A stretch of DNA of 64,000 nt, taken from Periweissella fabalis. Its GTDB lineage: Bacteria; Bacillota; Bacilli; Lactobacillales; Lactobacillaceae. The stretch's first letter is position 1; the number at the start of each line of letters is the position of its first letter. Shown here piece by piece: positions 27,180 to 36,925 of the stretch. The position numbers were made by a program, and so were the translations under genes. The DNA is taken from positions 539,800 through 603,799 of the forward strand of contig NZ_JAAXPN010000001.1 of NCBI RefSeq assembly GCF_012396505.1, given 5' to 3'. Under the pieces are notes generated by a model. The model searched no databases and was not told where the DNA came from. It saw only the letters and a program-made list of their open reading frames with translations.

Positions 27180-28586
27180 TTAAACAAAACCACCACCAGC
27201 ATTATTTAAATCAATTGGTGTGTGGCGGGTAACAATTAGTTCTTGATTGACAAAGGTTTTAATTCCTTCTTCACCAAGCTCACGACCGTAACCAGAATTT
27301 TTAACACCACCAAAAATCAATTCAGGTAAAGTTCCACCGTATGAATTAACAAAAACTGTTCCAGTTTCTATTTGGCTTGCAACTTCAGCTCCATGATTTG
27401 CATCACCACTAAAGACTATCCCACTCAAGCCATAATGTGAATCATTAGCTAGTTCAATTGCTGCTGCCTCATCTGACACTTCGTAAACTTGCCCCACTGG
27501 ACCAAAGAATTCAGTATCATACATTGGATTTTCCGGGGTCATATTCGTTAAAATAATTGGATCAAAATGTGCTGTATCTAAATCTGTGTTAATTTCACCA
27601 AAAGCCAATTTAGCACCACCAGCAATTGCTTTTTGAACTTGATCAACTAACAATTGCTTAGCTTTGACTGTACTTAAAGGTGCCAGTTGTGTAGCTGGAT
27701 CAAGTGGATCTCCTACATGGACATTATCAAATTTACTAATTAGTAAATCTAATACCTTGTGATAATTTTTAGATGTCACAATAAAACGCTTTGAAGACGT
27801 GCATACCTGACCGGCATTGTACAAGCGCGCTTGACCAATAATTTTATCAAGTTCATCAAAATTAGCATCATCTAAAATAATAAAAGCATCATTACCACCA
27901 AGTTCTAATGAACTCTTCTTTAAATTAGCCCCGGCTTGTTTAGCTAAAACTCGACCACCAGCCTCTGAACCTGTAAAAGCTAAGCCTTGGACACGTTCAT
28001 CTGCCAGAATATTCGCAATTTGATCATGAGTTACAAATAAATTTTTAAAAGCACCTTTAGGGGCACCAACGGCAACCACTGCTTTTTCAAACGCAACCGC
28101 TGAACCTGGTGTATTAGCTGCATGTTTTAATATAACTGGATTCCCAACCATAAAATTAGGTGCAAATACTCGAATGATTTGATAATATGGGAAATTCCAT
28201 GGTTCAACAGATAAAATTACACCTAGCGGGCGTGAAATAATTTGTGCTTCCCCCATCGTAGTCTCAACTTGTTCTGGTTGTAAAATACGCTCTGCATTGT
28301 CAGCATAATAGCGCGCAATCATTGCCGTTAATGCTACTTCTCCCTTAGCTTCAACAATGCGCTTACCCATTTCTTTCGTTAATACTTCAGCCAATTCTTG
28401 TTCATGCTCTTCAAAATAACCAGCTAATTTATTTAACACATGCTGACGTGAACTAACATCGTCATTACGCCAACTTTTATATAACTCATGGGCTTGTGAA
28501 ATTACGCTTTCTACTTCTTTATCAGTTGTATTCTCATAGGTGTGCAATAGTTCATTGTTATAAGGATTAATTGATTTGTATGCCAT
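27180..28586 (-). CDS. NAD(P)-dependent aldehyde dehydrogenase, succinate-semialdehyde dehydrogenase-like
   Basis: 468 residues, full length. Cofactor-binding FTGSEAGGRVLAKQA, general-base Glu in SLELGGND near 228, catalytic Cys in NAGQVCTSSKRF near 259, and the C-terminal GGVKNSGYGRELG. The start MAYKSINPYNNELL and overall length are closest to the GabD-type semialdehyde dehydrogenases common in lactic acid bacteria. The actual aldehyde is not certain. Monocistronic; the start is behind GAAAGAAGG. Confidence 0.88.
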   Translation of the reverse strand: MAYKSINPYNNELLHTYENTTDKEVESVISQAHELYKSWRNDDVSSRQHVLNKLAGYFEEHEQELAEVLTKEMGKRIVEAKGEVALTAMIARYYADNAERILQPEQVETTMGEAQIISRPLGVILSVEPWNFPYYQIIRVFAPNFMVGNPVILKHAANTPGSAVAFEKAVVAVGAPKGAFKNLFVTHDQIANILADERVQGLAFTGSEAGGRVLAKQAGANLKKSSLELGGNDAFIILDDANFDELDKIIGQARLYNAGQVCTSSKRFIVTSKNYHKVLDLLISKFDNVHVGDPLDPATQLAPLSTVKAKQLLVDQVQKAIAGGAKLAFGEINTDLDTAHFDPIILTNMTPENPMYDTEFFGPVGQVYEVSDEAAAIELANDSHYGLSGIVFSGDANHGAEVASQIETGTVFVNSYGGTLPELIFGGVKNSGYGRELGEEGIKTFVNQELIVTRHTPIDLNNAGGGFV

Positions 28587-28722
28587 TTAAAAACCTTCTT
28601 TCAAGAATTTATTGATATAACCTAACAACGCCATTATAGTCCTTTTTTCATACTGCGAGTAGAATATTGCTTAATTTATTCAGTACCTATTGTTCAGATA
28701 ACTTTCCTAATTAAAATAAAAC

Positions 28723-28756
28723 AAAAGACTATGAGCTTTAGCTTCATAGTCTTTTA
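28723..28756. terminator. Terminator-like hairpin upstream of the aldehyde dehydrogenase
   Basis: Arms AAAAGACTATGA and TCATAGTCTTTT around eight bases, T-rich on both sides. It lies in the 28587-28980 gap, about 225 bases after the CsbD gene on the minus strand, and could end that transcript. I see no gene in this gap that I can support. Confidence 0.65.
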
Positions 28757-28980
28757 TTTGTGGACAGATATTTTAGATGGACAAGCATGAAGATATGGAA
28801 TAAATCCATGCCTTTATAATACTCTTAAGCAGAACAAATTACAACCTTCACAAAGTTATAACCTCTAAATAATCACATATATAGCAATATTTTTTTACAT
28901 AACTATTTTTTTGCTCATTAGTTAACTTAAAATCTATTTTAACAAACAAAAATAGCGCTATACAGAAATTGGGCGATAAT

Positions 28981-29235
28981 TTACTTATCTTCCTTTTTAT
29001 CTCGAAGATTATCAACTGTATCATTAAATTTTTCAGCAACCGTGTCAGATACATCTGAAATCATATCTGAGGCTTTATCTTTAGCATCGATAAGTGCATC
29101 TTTTGCTTTACCTAAAAGGCCTTCTGTTTTACCTTCAGCTTCTAATTTTTGGTTATCAGTCACTTCACCGGCAACTTCCTTTACTTTACCGGTTACTTGA
29201 TCTTTAGTACTTTCAACTTTTTCTTCAAATGACAT
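28981..29235 (-). CDS. CsbD-like stress protein
   Basis: 84 residues, highly charged and predicted helical. The first half (KDQVTGKVKEVAGEVTDNQK) matches the CsbD-like domain, typically induced by general stress. The second half adds a helical stretch with ASDMISDVSDTVAEK. Soluble, no signal. Behind AAAAGGGGGACTATTATTATG. Its molecular function is unknown for the family. Confidence 0.85.
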   Translation of the reverse strand: MSFEEKVESTKDQVTGKVKEVAGEVTDNQKLEAEGKTEGLLGKAKDALIDAKDKASDMISDVSDTVAEKFNDTVDNLRDKKEDK

Positions 29236-29405
29236 AATAATAGTCCCCCTTTTAATATGCCTTCATTATATTACTATATTGTATATTTGAACAAATAATT
29301 AGCATCGTATTATACCAAAAAATTACTACATAATATTTTTAAAACTACTTTACAACTTTTTTATAATCAATCCTTATAAAAAAATAAAATTTATTTTTTT
29401 AAGCA

Positions 29406-29446
29406 TAGCAAAATAAATTCATTGTATCACCAAATTTATTTTGCTA
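29406..29446. repeat. 14-bp inverted repeat upstream of the secreted-protein gene
   Basis: TAGCAAAATAAATT and AATTTATTTTGCTA with a 13-base spacer, 40 bases before the plus-strand start at 29486. With no T-run after it on the plus strand it could be an operator or leader hairpin. The rest of the 29236-29485 gap is A/T-rich without further features. Confidence 0.55.
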
Positions 29447-29485
29447 TATTAATCATCGCTGCTCAACAACGAAAGGATTCTAAAA

Positions 29486-29926
29486 ATGAAAAAAGTATCA
29501 ATCGCAATTATAATGCTATTAATTGTCTTAGCATCATCTCCAGTTAATGCTGCAACTTCACTTACAAGTACTGCATCGGTATCATTTTATGATAGTCATC
29601 CAACAGGTAAATTTACTGCAACAGGTGCTCCTATTCCTTCGGTTCAGTTTATTAACTATCAAGCAACTTCAATCACTAAATATAAAGTACTTACTTGGCA
29701 TGATTGGCCAATTATCAACTTATTTATGTCACATGATTGTCACCGAGATTTTTATGGTATGAAGTTTAAAACATTGGATGGTTGTATGCATCAAGTAAAA
29801 CTAACGCCCTCCGAGGCCAATCAATATTTGCACGTTAATAATTATCCCGTTAATTTAGTTTGGCGTAAGCATACATTATTTTTTAATAATTACAAAACTA
29901 CTGCACTGCCACTTAAGATAAGTTAA
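29486..29926 (+). CDS. Small secreted protein of unknown function
   Basis: 146 residues behind GAAAGGATTC. A clear Sec signal peptide: MKKVS, a hydrophobic core and a predicted cleavage after PVNA at about residue 23. The mature protein is about 120 residues, contains two Cys (SHDCHRDF, DGCMHQ) that could form a disulfide, and is rich in aromatic residues and His. No family was recognised and no LPxTG or membrane anchor is present, so it is probably released. Flanked by a convergent tautomerase gene nine bases away. Confidence 0.75.
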   Translation: MKKVSIAIIMLLIVLASSPVNAATSLTSTASVSFYDSHPTGKFTATGAPIPSVQFINYQATSITKYKVLTWHDWPIINLFMSHDCHRDFYGMKFKTLDGCMHQVKLTPSEANQYLHVNNYPVNLVWRKHTLFFNNYKTTALPLKIS

Positions 29927-29934
29927 AGCTTTAA

Positions 29935-30330
29935 TTATAATTCACCAGTTATGAATTGAGCTTTCCCATTAGCAAAACTCCAATCATAATTAGTGTTTTC
30001 AACCATATTAATCATAATATCCGTTGGTGAAATACCTAATTGTTCACCTACAAGAGCGACGAAGTCATGATAAAAAATTTTCTTCTCATTATCTGTTCGA
30101 GGACGTGTTGTAATTGAAAGGATAATTACATTTTCAGTACGCTTAAAACCTAAGCCAGTATCTTCTATAATCATTTCATCAGCTTGGTGCAAATTAACTA
30201 TCTGATATCGATCACCTTTTGGTGCATTAAAGGCAGCCAAAGTTACTTGATATGCGATATCTAATAACTTTTTGCGCCGGTTAGCATCACCCCAAGCCTC
30301 TTTATTTAAATCAAATCTTAACAGTGGCAT
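29935..30330 (-). CDS. Tautomerase-family protein
   Basis: 131 residues beginning MPLLRFDL, with Pro as the second residue, which becomes the N-terminal catalytic base of tautomerases once Met is removed. Length and the ending (NYDWSFANGKAQFITGEL) fit the larger tautomerase_2 type seen in lactobacilli rather than the 60-residue 4-oxalocrotonate type. Cytoplasmic. Substrate unknown. Monocistronic. Confidence 0.85.
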   Translation of the reverse strand: MPLLRFDLNKEAWGDANRRKKLLDIAYQVTLAAFNAPKGDRYQIVNLHQADEMIIEDTGLGFKRTENVIILSITTRPRTDNEKKIFYHDFVALVGEQLGISPTDIMINMVENTNYDWSFANGKAQFITGEL

Positions 30331-30404
30331 AACGTAACCCTCATTTCTATTCTTGTCGCTATCTTAGCATTAATATTGTACTTCTAAATAATAGCATTCG
30401 TATT

Positions 30405-31112
30405 TTAAACTTTTTTTACATCCATTAAAATTTCTTCGTATGGTACTTCTTGAATACTTGGATAAATATACTCTGTTAAATCAGTAAAATTCGTAGCTTT
30501 ACTTGTTCCTGATAGAACTGCAATACCAGCTTTGGCAAAGTGGCCCAATTGAATATCCATTCTTGAATCGCCAACGACAATTACATCATTAACGGTTAAT
30601 TTGCAATTTTGACAGAATGCATATAGTGCTGCCGGATTAGGTTTGGTCGGATAGTCATCAGCCGTCGCAATAAAATCAAATAAATCAAAAACATTGGCAT
30701 ATTTTAACGTCTTTATAGTTGAATTTGTTTCATCAGATGTTGCGATTCCTAATTTATAGCCAGCTTTTTTCAAACGCGTCAACAAACCTATCAAATCACC
30801 AATCGGCTTTACATTATCGAGATGTGCTATCAAAAATTCATAAAAAAAATCTTTTACAAATTGCTCTGCTTGTAAATTAGTATCAAAAACATGATATTGT
30901 ACTAATATCTGCGCAACATCTAAGGGTGTTCCTGATGTTAAGGCTGAGTCACTAACTAGCTCCCCATTAACCATTCCTAAGGCCTGAACAACTGCATCCT
31001 TTTGATCAGTTCTAATCGTAATGGCTTCTAGAAATTCAACTGTTGCTTGCATCCAAATGGGCCCAAATTCAAATAATGTGCCATCTTTATCAAAAAGTAT
31101 GCCTTTTCCCAT
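30405..31112 (-). CDS. HAD-superfamily phosphatase, phosphoglycolate-phosphatase-like
   Basis: 235 residues. HAD motif I LFDKDGTLFEF near residue 6, motif II GIATSDETNS, motif III Lys in DDYPTKPNP and motif IV VVGDSRMDIQLG. The helical cap between motifs I and II defines subfamily I (Gph/PpaX-like). The substrate is a small phosphorylated metabolite that cannot be named from sequence. Strong AAAGGAGGAAAG ribosome site. Confidence 0.87.
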   Translation of the reverse strand: MGKGILFDKDGTLFEFGPIWMQATVEFLEAITIRTDQKDAVVQALGMVNGELVSDSALTSGTPLDVAQILVQYHVFDTNLQAEQFVKDFFYEFLIAHLDNVKPIGDLIGLLTRLKKAGYKLGIATSDETNSTIKTLKYANVFDLFDFIATADDYPTKPNPAALYAFCQNCKLTVNDVIVVGDSRMDIQLGHFAKAGIAVLSGTSKATNFTDLTEYIYPSIQEVPYEEILMDVKKV

Positions 31113-31181
31113 CCACTTTCCTCCTTTAAGCTTATTTTAATTAATTTTATCATTAGTTGTAAGGCCTAGCTTGGAAAATAT

Positions 31182-31212
31182 AAAAAAAGCAGAGTAAACT
31201 CTGCTTTTTTTA
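31182..31212. terminator. Terminator after the ABC-2 protein gene
   Basis: AAAAAAAGCAGAGT and ACTCTGCTTTTTTT, 14-bp arms with a two-base loop, T-runs both ways; ends the minus-strand gene that stops at 31242. Confidence 0.85.
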
Positions 31213-31241
31213 TTATATGTTTTAATATGATAGTATTATCT

Positions 31242-32180
31242 TTATTTCAAAACCATAAATGAAAATTCTTTTTTCCAGTAAATATTCTTGAAATGTAATA
31301 CGATCATCCCAATTATTAAATAAGCAACACCTAAAAATAATAAATGTGGCACTTGGCTGTATTTATCATCGAAGCCAAAAATAATTGCCGTTACATCTTT
31401 TACATTTGAGTACATTGGGAATACTGAAGTAACCAACTTTCGAAATGGTGTTAATGTTGAATATGGAACAATACTTCCTGAAGTTACAAATTGTGAAAGC
31501 ATTATTGGTACAGCTACCGCCATTGCATATTGTTCTAGTAGTAGGAAAACAATATGTAATAACAAGAAGCTCACATACATAAATAACATACCGTGTAAAA
31601 TTAAATCAAGCGTTACCATTGATGAAAGGTTATTAATGTGTTGTAATGTTAAGGCTCCTACGATGGGTGAGAAAATTGAAATAATAATAAACGCTAATTG
31701 CAGTGAAACATAGTCCATCCAAATTTTCTTTTCGTTCATAATCTTAGCTCGAAAGACTCCTACAATTACAATTCCTGATGATAAAGCCCCAATAAAAGTG
31801 GCGATTGTAAGGAAGAATGGTGACATAATTTCATTTGCTTTTTCAGCTACTTGTCGTGAAAAAACATCACTACCACTATTCACATAATATCTAACATGTT
31901 TATCCTTATCAACATCCACCATCATAATTGCTTGGTTCTTTTGGAGTTCTTCTTCACCTTGCTTTTTACTAGTTACGAAATTGGACTTAAAAGTAAAATC
32001 TTTACTATCTTTAAAGCCCTCATATACTTGTCGGTTACCCGTAAAAGTTATGTCCAACTGATCGATTTTGTGTACTGACTGCTTGTATGTACCAATATAA
32101 ATTCCAACCATAAATAGCGGATAAATAATACCTAAAAAAATTGAAAAAATAACTGGTTTCTTCGAAAAAAATGTTTTCAT
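31242..32180 (-). CDS. ABC-2 type membrane protein (YhgE/DUF3533-like)
   Basis: 312 residues: one N-terminal helix, an external domain of about 90 residues (residues 35-125) and then five or six helices. This layout matches DUF3533/YhgE-type ABC-2 membrane proteins. No ATPase gene is adjacent, so if it works as a transporter its partner is elsewhere. Start behind AAGGAG. Its role is not clear; related proteins are often linked to envelope stress or to export of peptides or lipids. Confidence 0.7.
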   Translation of the reverse strand: MKTFFSKKPVIFSIFLGIIYPLFMVGIYIGTYKQSVHKIDQLDITFTGNRQVYEGFKDSKDFTFKSNFVTSKKQGEEELQKNQAIMMVDVDKDKHVRYYVNSGSDVFSRQVAEKANEIMSPFFLTIATFIGALSSGIVIVGVFRAKIMNEKKIWMDYVSLQLAFIIISIFSPIVGALTLQHINNLSSMVTLDLILHGMLFMYVSFLLLHIVFLLLEQYAMAVAVPIMLSQFVTSGSIVPYSTLTPFRKLVTSVFPMYSNVKDVTAIIFGFDDKYSQVPHLLFLGVAYLIIGMIVLHFKNIYWKKEFSFMVLK

Positions 32181-32324
32181 AAATTCTCCTTAAAAATTTA
32201 AATTCGGCAATAAAGAAACATTATACGCCTCTTTTTATAAAAACTAAACTATTTGCTGCTACATATACTTGTTAGTAATGCTTCCAAGTATCTTAAAAAT
32301 TAAAAACATTTAAAGTTTGTGAAC

Positions 32325-32361
32325 AAAAAAAACCGCAATCCCAAAGGAATTACGGCTTTTT
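32325..32361 (-). terminator. Terminator after rpmA
   Basis: Imperfect stem AAAACCGCAATCC / GGAATTACGGCTTTT with one bulge, between the rpmA stop and the next gene, T-run on both sides. Confidence 0.7.
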
Positions 32362-32374
32362 CACAAAGTTCTAA

Positions 32375-32686
32375 TTATTTTGCGATGATTGCGTTGTATT
32401 GTTCACGAGTGTAAACAGATACTTGACGCTTGTCACGGCCTTTACGTTCAAACTTAACAACACCGTCAGCGACAGCGTATAAAGTATCATCGTTACCACG
32501 ACGAACATTTACACCTGGGTAGATGTGAGTTCCACGTTGACGGTAGATGATTGAACCAGCAGTCAATGATTGACCGTCAGCTACTTTAGTTCCAAGACGA
32601 CGACCAGCAGAGTCACGTCCGTTGGCAGATGATCCACCCCCCTTGTGGTGGGCGAACATTGTAAGGCTTTCCATGTTCAATAACAT
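32375..32686 (-). CDS. rpmA: 50S ribosomal protein L27
   Basis: 103 residues from the ATG at 32686 behind GGAGGTG; the frame runs five codons further upstream without a better site. The N-terminus [20 protein letters not shown] carries the Firmicute extension that Prp protease cuts between Phe and Ala to expose the L27 tail at the peptidyl-transferase centre. It follows rplU by 48 bases. The prp gene usually found between rplU and rpmA in Firmicutes is absent from this position. Confidence 0.96.
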   Translation of the reverse strand: MLLNMESLTMFAHHKGGGSSANGRDSAGRRLGTKVADGQSLTAGSIIYRQRGTHIYPGVNVRRGNDDTLYAVADGVVKFERKGRDKRQVSVYTREQYNAIIAK

Positions 32687-32734
32687 TTTGAGCACCTCCA
32701 TGATTTAGTTTAATTTTGATTTAGTAAAATTGAA

Positions 32735-33052
32735 TTAGTCAGCAATGATGGCGCTAATAACAACCTTAGTGTATGGTTGACGGTGACCTTGCTTAGTGTG
32801 CATGTGCTTCTTAGGCTTGTATTTGAAAGTAACAACTTTCTTTTGCTTGCCTTGCTTTTCCACAGTACCTTCAACCTTAACACCAGCAACGAATGGTTCA
32901 CCAATCTTTGCAGTGCGGTTCTTGTAAAGAACAACCTTGTCAAAAGTAACTTTTTCACCTGCTTCAACGTCAAGCTTTTCAACGTAGATGGCATCACCCT
33001 TTTCTACTTTGTATTGCTTGCCGCCAGTTTCAATAATTGCGTACACAGCCAT
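32735..33052 (-). CDS. rplU: 50S ribosomal protein L21
   Basis: 105 residues from the ATG at 33052, which has AGGAGGTGCACAAT in front. Canonical [20 protein letters not shown] start and the C-terminal [17 protein letters not shown]. Early-assembling 23S rRNA-binding protein. First gene of rplU-rpmA, with a strong promoter and a conserved-looking leader RNA. Confidence 0.97.
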   Translation of the reverse strand: MAVYAIIETGGKQYKVEKGDAIYVEKLDVEAGEKVTFDKVVLYKNRTAKIGEPFVAGVKVEGTVEKQGKQKKVVTFKYKPKKHMHTKQGHRQPYTKVVISAIIAD

Positions 33053-33160
33053 ATTGTGCACCTCCTTTGTGTTTTTCTTAGACTCGCCATAACACGCGCT
33101 ATGCTTAAATACGTGATCCGTGCGGTTGTAGCAACACGTTAAAATACGTGAAACACAACA
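33053..33160 (-). ncRNA. L21 leader RNA (autoregulatory)
   Basis: The roughly 110-base untranslated leader of rplU is GC-richer than other gaps and contains paired segments (CACGTATTTTAACGTG; CGCACGGATCACGTATTTAAG) and GAGTCTAAG ahead of the ribosome site. Firmicute rplU operons are known to carry an L21-binding leader at this place. The assignment rests on position and fold rather than on a covariance search. Confidence 0.55.
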
Positions 33161-33166
33161 TAGGTT

Positions 33167-33195
33167 ATCATATCAAAAATTATAATATCAGTCAA
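33167..33195 (-). promoter_or_regulatory. Strong rplU-rpmA promoter
   Basis: TTGACT (33190-33195) and TATGAT (33167-33172) with exactly 17 bases between, on the minus strand. The predicted start lies at about 33160, at the head of the leader. Confidence 0.85.
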
Positions 33196-33215
33196 TATAA
33201 ATTTATGAAATTATT

Positions 33216-34193
33216 TTATAATTGAACATCTTCATTGTCTTTTGAACGTAATAAATCCTCAATTGGCTCATTATTATGAATACGCTCAATTGCTAATGCA
33301 AACAATGGTCCTACTGATAATTGTGTTAATTTACTAAATTGCTTCTCTACTGGCACTTTAATTGTATCAGTAGTAATAAGTTCCTTAATCGGTGCATCAC
33401 GTAAAATCTCAACTGAATTAGCTGATAATACCGCATGCGTTGCAACACCATACACTTCTTTAGCTCCGGCAAAATCCAACGCTTGTGATGAAGCCGACAT
33501 TGAAAGACCAGTATCAATAATATCATCCACAATAATAGCACGTTTACCAGCAACATCCCCAATAATTGATGATGGCCCTGCTTCATTATTTTCATCATCA
33601 CGATTATCAATGATTGCAATTGGTGCTTTAAGTAATTCGGCAAATTTACGTGCACGACTTACACCAGAATGTGATGGCGAGACAACAACGACATCATCTC
33701 CAACTAATTTACGGGTAAAGAAATAGTTAGCAAGTAATGGTGCACCCAATAGATGATCAATTGGAATATTGAAAAATCCTTGAACTTGATCAGCATGTAA
33801 ATCAATCGTAATCAAGCGATCAACACCATTCATTTCAAGTAAACTAGCAATCAACTTAGCTGTAATTGGTTCACGAGAACGTGCTTTTCGATCCTGACGA
33901 GCATAACCATAATATGGCATCACAACATTAATTGTAGCTGCACTTGCACGCCGTAATGCATCAACCATAATCATCAATTCCATTAATGATGTATTAACGG
34001 GATCAGCAACAGATTGGATTACATATACTTCTGCTCCACGTACTGATTCACCAATTTGAATTTGAATTTCTCCATCGGCAAAATGGTTTACCTCTGCTTC
34101 ACTTATTGAAACATTCAATTCTTCCGCAATTTTTTGGGCTAATGGTAAATTAGAATTAAGCGCAAAAAGCTTAACCTGTTTTTCTTCTGACAT
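33216..34193 (-). CDS. prs: Ribose-phosphate pyrophosphokinase
   Basis: 325 residues. Class I PRPP synthetase: ATP loop MPYYGYARQDRKARSREPI, the Mg-binding DLHADQVQGFF and the PRPP-binding DDIIDTGLSMSAS near residue 220. It makes PRPP from ribose-5-phosphate and ATP for purine, pyrimidine and NAD synthesis. Monocistronic. Many lactobacilli carry two prs paralogues; whether this is the main or the second copy cannot be told here. Confidence 0.95.
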   Translation of the reverse strand: MSEEKQVKLFALNSNLPLAQKIAEELNVSISEAEVNHFADGEIQIQIGESVRGAEVYVIQSVADPVNTSLMELMIMVDALRRASAATINVVMPYYGYARQDRKARSREPITAKLIASLLEMNGVDRLITIDLHADQVQGFFNIPIDHLLGAPLLANYFFTRKLVGDDVVVVSPSHSGVSRARKFAELLKAPIAIIDNRDDENNEAGPSSIIGDVAGKRAIIVDDIIDTGLSMSASSQALDFAGAKEVYGVATHAVLSANSVEILRDAPIKELITTDTIKVPVEKQFSKLTQLSVGPLFALAIERIHNNEPIEDLLRSKDNEDVQL

Positions 34194-34261
34194 TTTCCTA
34201 CCTCAATTTCACATTATAACAACTATAATTATCGCAAGCTCAACGATGTCTTGCAACTAAC

Positions 34262-36901
34262 TTAATCAACTTTTTCAACAAAATCATATGGTGAGACATT
34301 TTCCATCCCAATCATTGGATCAATTTCATTATTTAATATCATATCGTCGGTTAGTATCGTTCCAAATACAACAGTTGGTTCAGCTAATTTTCCTGTTAAT
34401 AATCCTTTATCTTTATTTGTATTTAAGGCCTGATAACTAGAAACCTCATCAAATAAATCTAACGACGTATTGGCCGCCATTTGTTCATTAATTGAACTAG
34501 TTGATAATGGCTTAGCTTGTTGATTAGCTTTTGTTTTATCAGGATTTAATTCACTTTTAGAATTAATTAGTGCTTTAGCTTTAATTAACTCTTCCGTGTC
34601 ATTTTTTATAATAACACTTTCTTCACCACTTAAGACTTGTTGAATTCGTTGTTGAAGTGTGCTTGCCCGGTGTGCTCCGACGTTATTTACACCACGTTTA
34701 AATGCATCAGGTTCACCAATCAAGATTAACATCTCACTGGCACGTGTAATTCCTGTATAAATCAAATTACGTTGCAACATTACTGAGTATTGTTGCACCA
34801 TTGGCATAATTACTAACTTAAATTCACTCCCTTGAGCTTTATGAATTGAAGTTGCATATGCTAAAGTCAACCTTTTCCATTCTGACCTTGGATATGTTAT
34901 TTCACCAGCATCAAAGGCAATTGTTAGTTGATCAACTTTTTCAACGTTTCCTTTATCAGTCTTTAAAGTTAAACCCACAATTTGGCCAATATCTCCATTA
35001 AACACATTACTTTCAGGACTATTAACTAAATGTAATACCTTATCACCAACGCGAAATTTTTGCTGATTAAATTCAACCTCACGAGTCTTTTTAGCATTTA
35101 ACGGGTTTAAGATATCTTGCATAACTTGATTTAAATTATCAATTCCTGCTAAGCCACGATACATAGGTGCTAAAACTTGCATGTCATTAAAAGCAAATCC
35201 CTTCTGTTGTGCTCGTTGAACAACTTTTTCAATCACACTTGGAATTTGATTGGCATGAGCAGCAATAAATGTCCGATCTGACTGATTAATTGTCAAATTA
35301 TCTGGTAAATCACCATCCTTAATGGCATGGGCTAAAGGAATAATTGAACTTTCGTTAGCTTGGCGATAGATATGTGTTAATTCAACTTGTTTAAATGTGT
35401 TACTTGCTAATAGATCAGCAAATACTTGTCCGGGGCCAACTGATGGTAATTGGTCTTTATCACCGACGAAAATTATTTGCATTTTAGTCGGAACCGCACT
35501 CATCAAGGTATTGAAAAGTAAAATGTCAACCATTGACATTTCATCAACAATTAGTAGCAATCCTTTTAATTCTTCAACATCCGGAGCTTCATTTCGCTCA
35601 CGACCAGTTAAACCTAGCAGTCGATGAATAGTCTTGGCTGGTAGGCCAGTTGTTTCGGTCATTCTTTTAGCCGCTCGACCAGTAGGTGCGGCTAAAAGAA
35701 TTGGAAAATTATCTTCTTTGTAAGCATTTACATCAAGATCGACTTCATGTAATAGTGCAAATGTTGCTACTAACCCATTCACAATTGTTGTTTTACCCGT
35801 ACCTGGTCCGCCAGTAAGTACAAAAACTGGTGCATTGATACCATCGATAATGGCTTGTTTTTGCAAATCATCGTACTTAATTTTAAACATCTTTTCAACT
35901 TTTTTAATAGTTGCCAAAATACGTTCATTACTATAAGTAATTAGATTTTTTTGGCATGATGTTTGAACTAATTGCGTCGCACTCTGCCATTCTGCTAAAT
36001 ATAAACTAGCTAGGTAAACTTTTTCGCCATCCGCAACAACTCGTTGACTAGTAACTAACTTTAATAATGCTTCTTGAACCTGTGATAATGTAATCTCAAC
36101 TTGCACACCAACTGATAATAATTGTCGTGCACCTTGTAAGACATCATTAACATCGCTATAAACATCACCGCTATTAAAACTTTGTTGATCTAGTGTTGCT
36201 AAAATCCCCGCCTCTATTCGAATGGTACTATCCATTTTAATGCCAATAACTCTTGCAACTTGGTCAGCTCTTTTAAAACTAATCCCGTCAATATCTTCTA
36301 CAAGTTGATATGGATTACGATGAATAACCTCAAGTGCTTCATTTTGATATTTCTGATAAATTGCTGTTGCAAGTGTTGAGCCAAAGCCATATTGATTTAG
36401 ACCGATTACAACTTGTTCCATCCCATTATTTAACTTTAATTGTTCAACTAAATTCGTAATTACAGCTTCCTTCAAATTTAAAGGTGCTAATCTACTGGGG
36501 TCCACTAAAATTTGATTAATTGCATCTAATCCTAACAGATCAACAATCCGTTCAGCGGTTTTTTCACCAATCCCCGTGAAACTGTCACTGGCCAAATAAT
36601 TAATTAATCCACTTTCTGTAGTGGGCCCTTCTGATTGATAATTAGTTACTTGAAACTGTTGACCATACTTTGCATGTTGTACAATTTTACCAAAAAAGCG
36701 GTACGTGTTTTCTTCTCGCAGTTCACCAAATGAACCAGTCGCAACTATTTCAGGTTCTGCCCAATCAAAATTATTCTCCAACACTTTTAATAAGACTACT
36801 TTATAGAAACTATCTGCAGCCGCAAAAAAAATTGTTGTAACCTTACCTAATAAGTAAGGTTGCTCTGTTTGGTCTTCAAATAATGATAATTCATCGTTCA
36901 T
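34262..36901 (-). CDS. recD2: RecD2-type 5'-3' DNA helicase
   Basis: 879 residues. N-terminal OB/HhH region (FTGIGEKTAERIVDLLG), then superfamily 1B helicase motifs: Walker A GGPGTGKTT near 367, Walker B LLIVDEMSMVD, YATSIHKAQGSEF and the last motif YTGITRASEMLILIG. There is no RecB/RecC partner, which is typical of RecD2. It helps replication-fork and mismatch repair. The C-terminal ~130 residues after the last motif are polar and low in conservation. The TPR gene ends 24 bases upstream. Confidence 0.93.
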   Translation of the reverse strand: MNDELSLFEDQTEQPYLLGKVTTIFFAAADSFYKVVLLKVLENNFDWAEPEIVATGSFGELREENTYRFFGKIVQHAKYGQQFQVTNYQSEGPTTESGLINYLASDSFTGIGEKTAERIVDLLGLDAINQILVDPSRLAPLNLKEAVITNLVEQLKLNNGMEQVVIGLNQYGFGSTLATAIYQKYQNEALEVIHRNPYQLVEDIDGISFKRADQVARVIGIKMDSTIRIEAGILATLDQQSFNSGDVYSDVNDVLQGARQLLSVGVQVEITLSQVQEALLKLVTSQRVVADGEKVYLASLYLAEWQSATQLVQTSCQKNLITYSNERILATIKKVEKMFKIKYDDLQKQAIIDGINAPVFVLTGGPGTGKTTIVNGLVATFALLHEVDLDVNAYKEDNFPILLAAPTGRAAKRMTETTGLPAKTIHRLLGLTGRERNEAPDVEELKGLLLIVDEMSMVDILLFNTLMSAVPTKMQIIFVGDKDQLPSVGPGQVFADLLASNTFKQVELTHIYRQANESSIIPLAHAIKDGDLPDNLTINQSDRTFIAAHANQIPSVIEKVVQRAQQKGFAFNDMQVLAPMYRGLAGIDNLNQVMQDILNPLNAKKTREVEFNQQKFRVGDKVLHLVNSPESNVFNGDIGQIVGLTLKTDKGNVEKVDQLTIAFDAGEITYPRSEWKRLTLAYATSIHKAQGSEFKLVIMPMVQQYSVMLQRNLIYTGITRASEMLILIGEPDAFKRGVNNVGAHRASTLQQRIQQVLSGEESVIIKNDTEELIKAKALINSKSELNPDKTKANQQAKPLSTSSINEQMAANTSLDLFDEVSSYQALNTNKDKGLLTGKLAEPTVVFGTILTDDMILNNEIDPMIGMENVSPYDFVEKVD

Positions 36902-36925
36902 GGTGACTCCTTTTAAATAATTTAT

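Noticed and set aside
28848..29054. A 68-codon minus-strand frame partly overlapping the CsbD gene.
   Set aside because: Overlaps the CsbD gene in another frame, no ribosome site, A/T-rich composition typical of chance frames in this gap.
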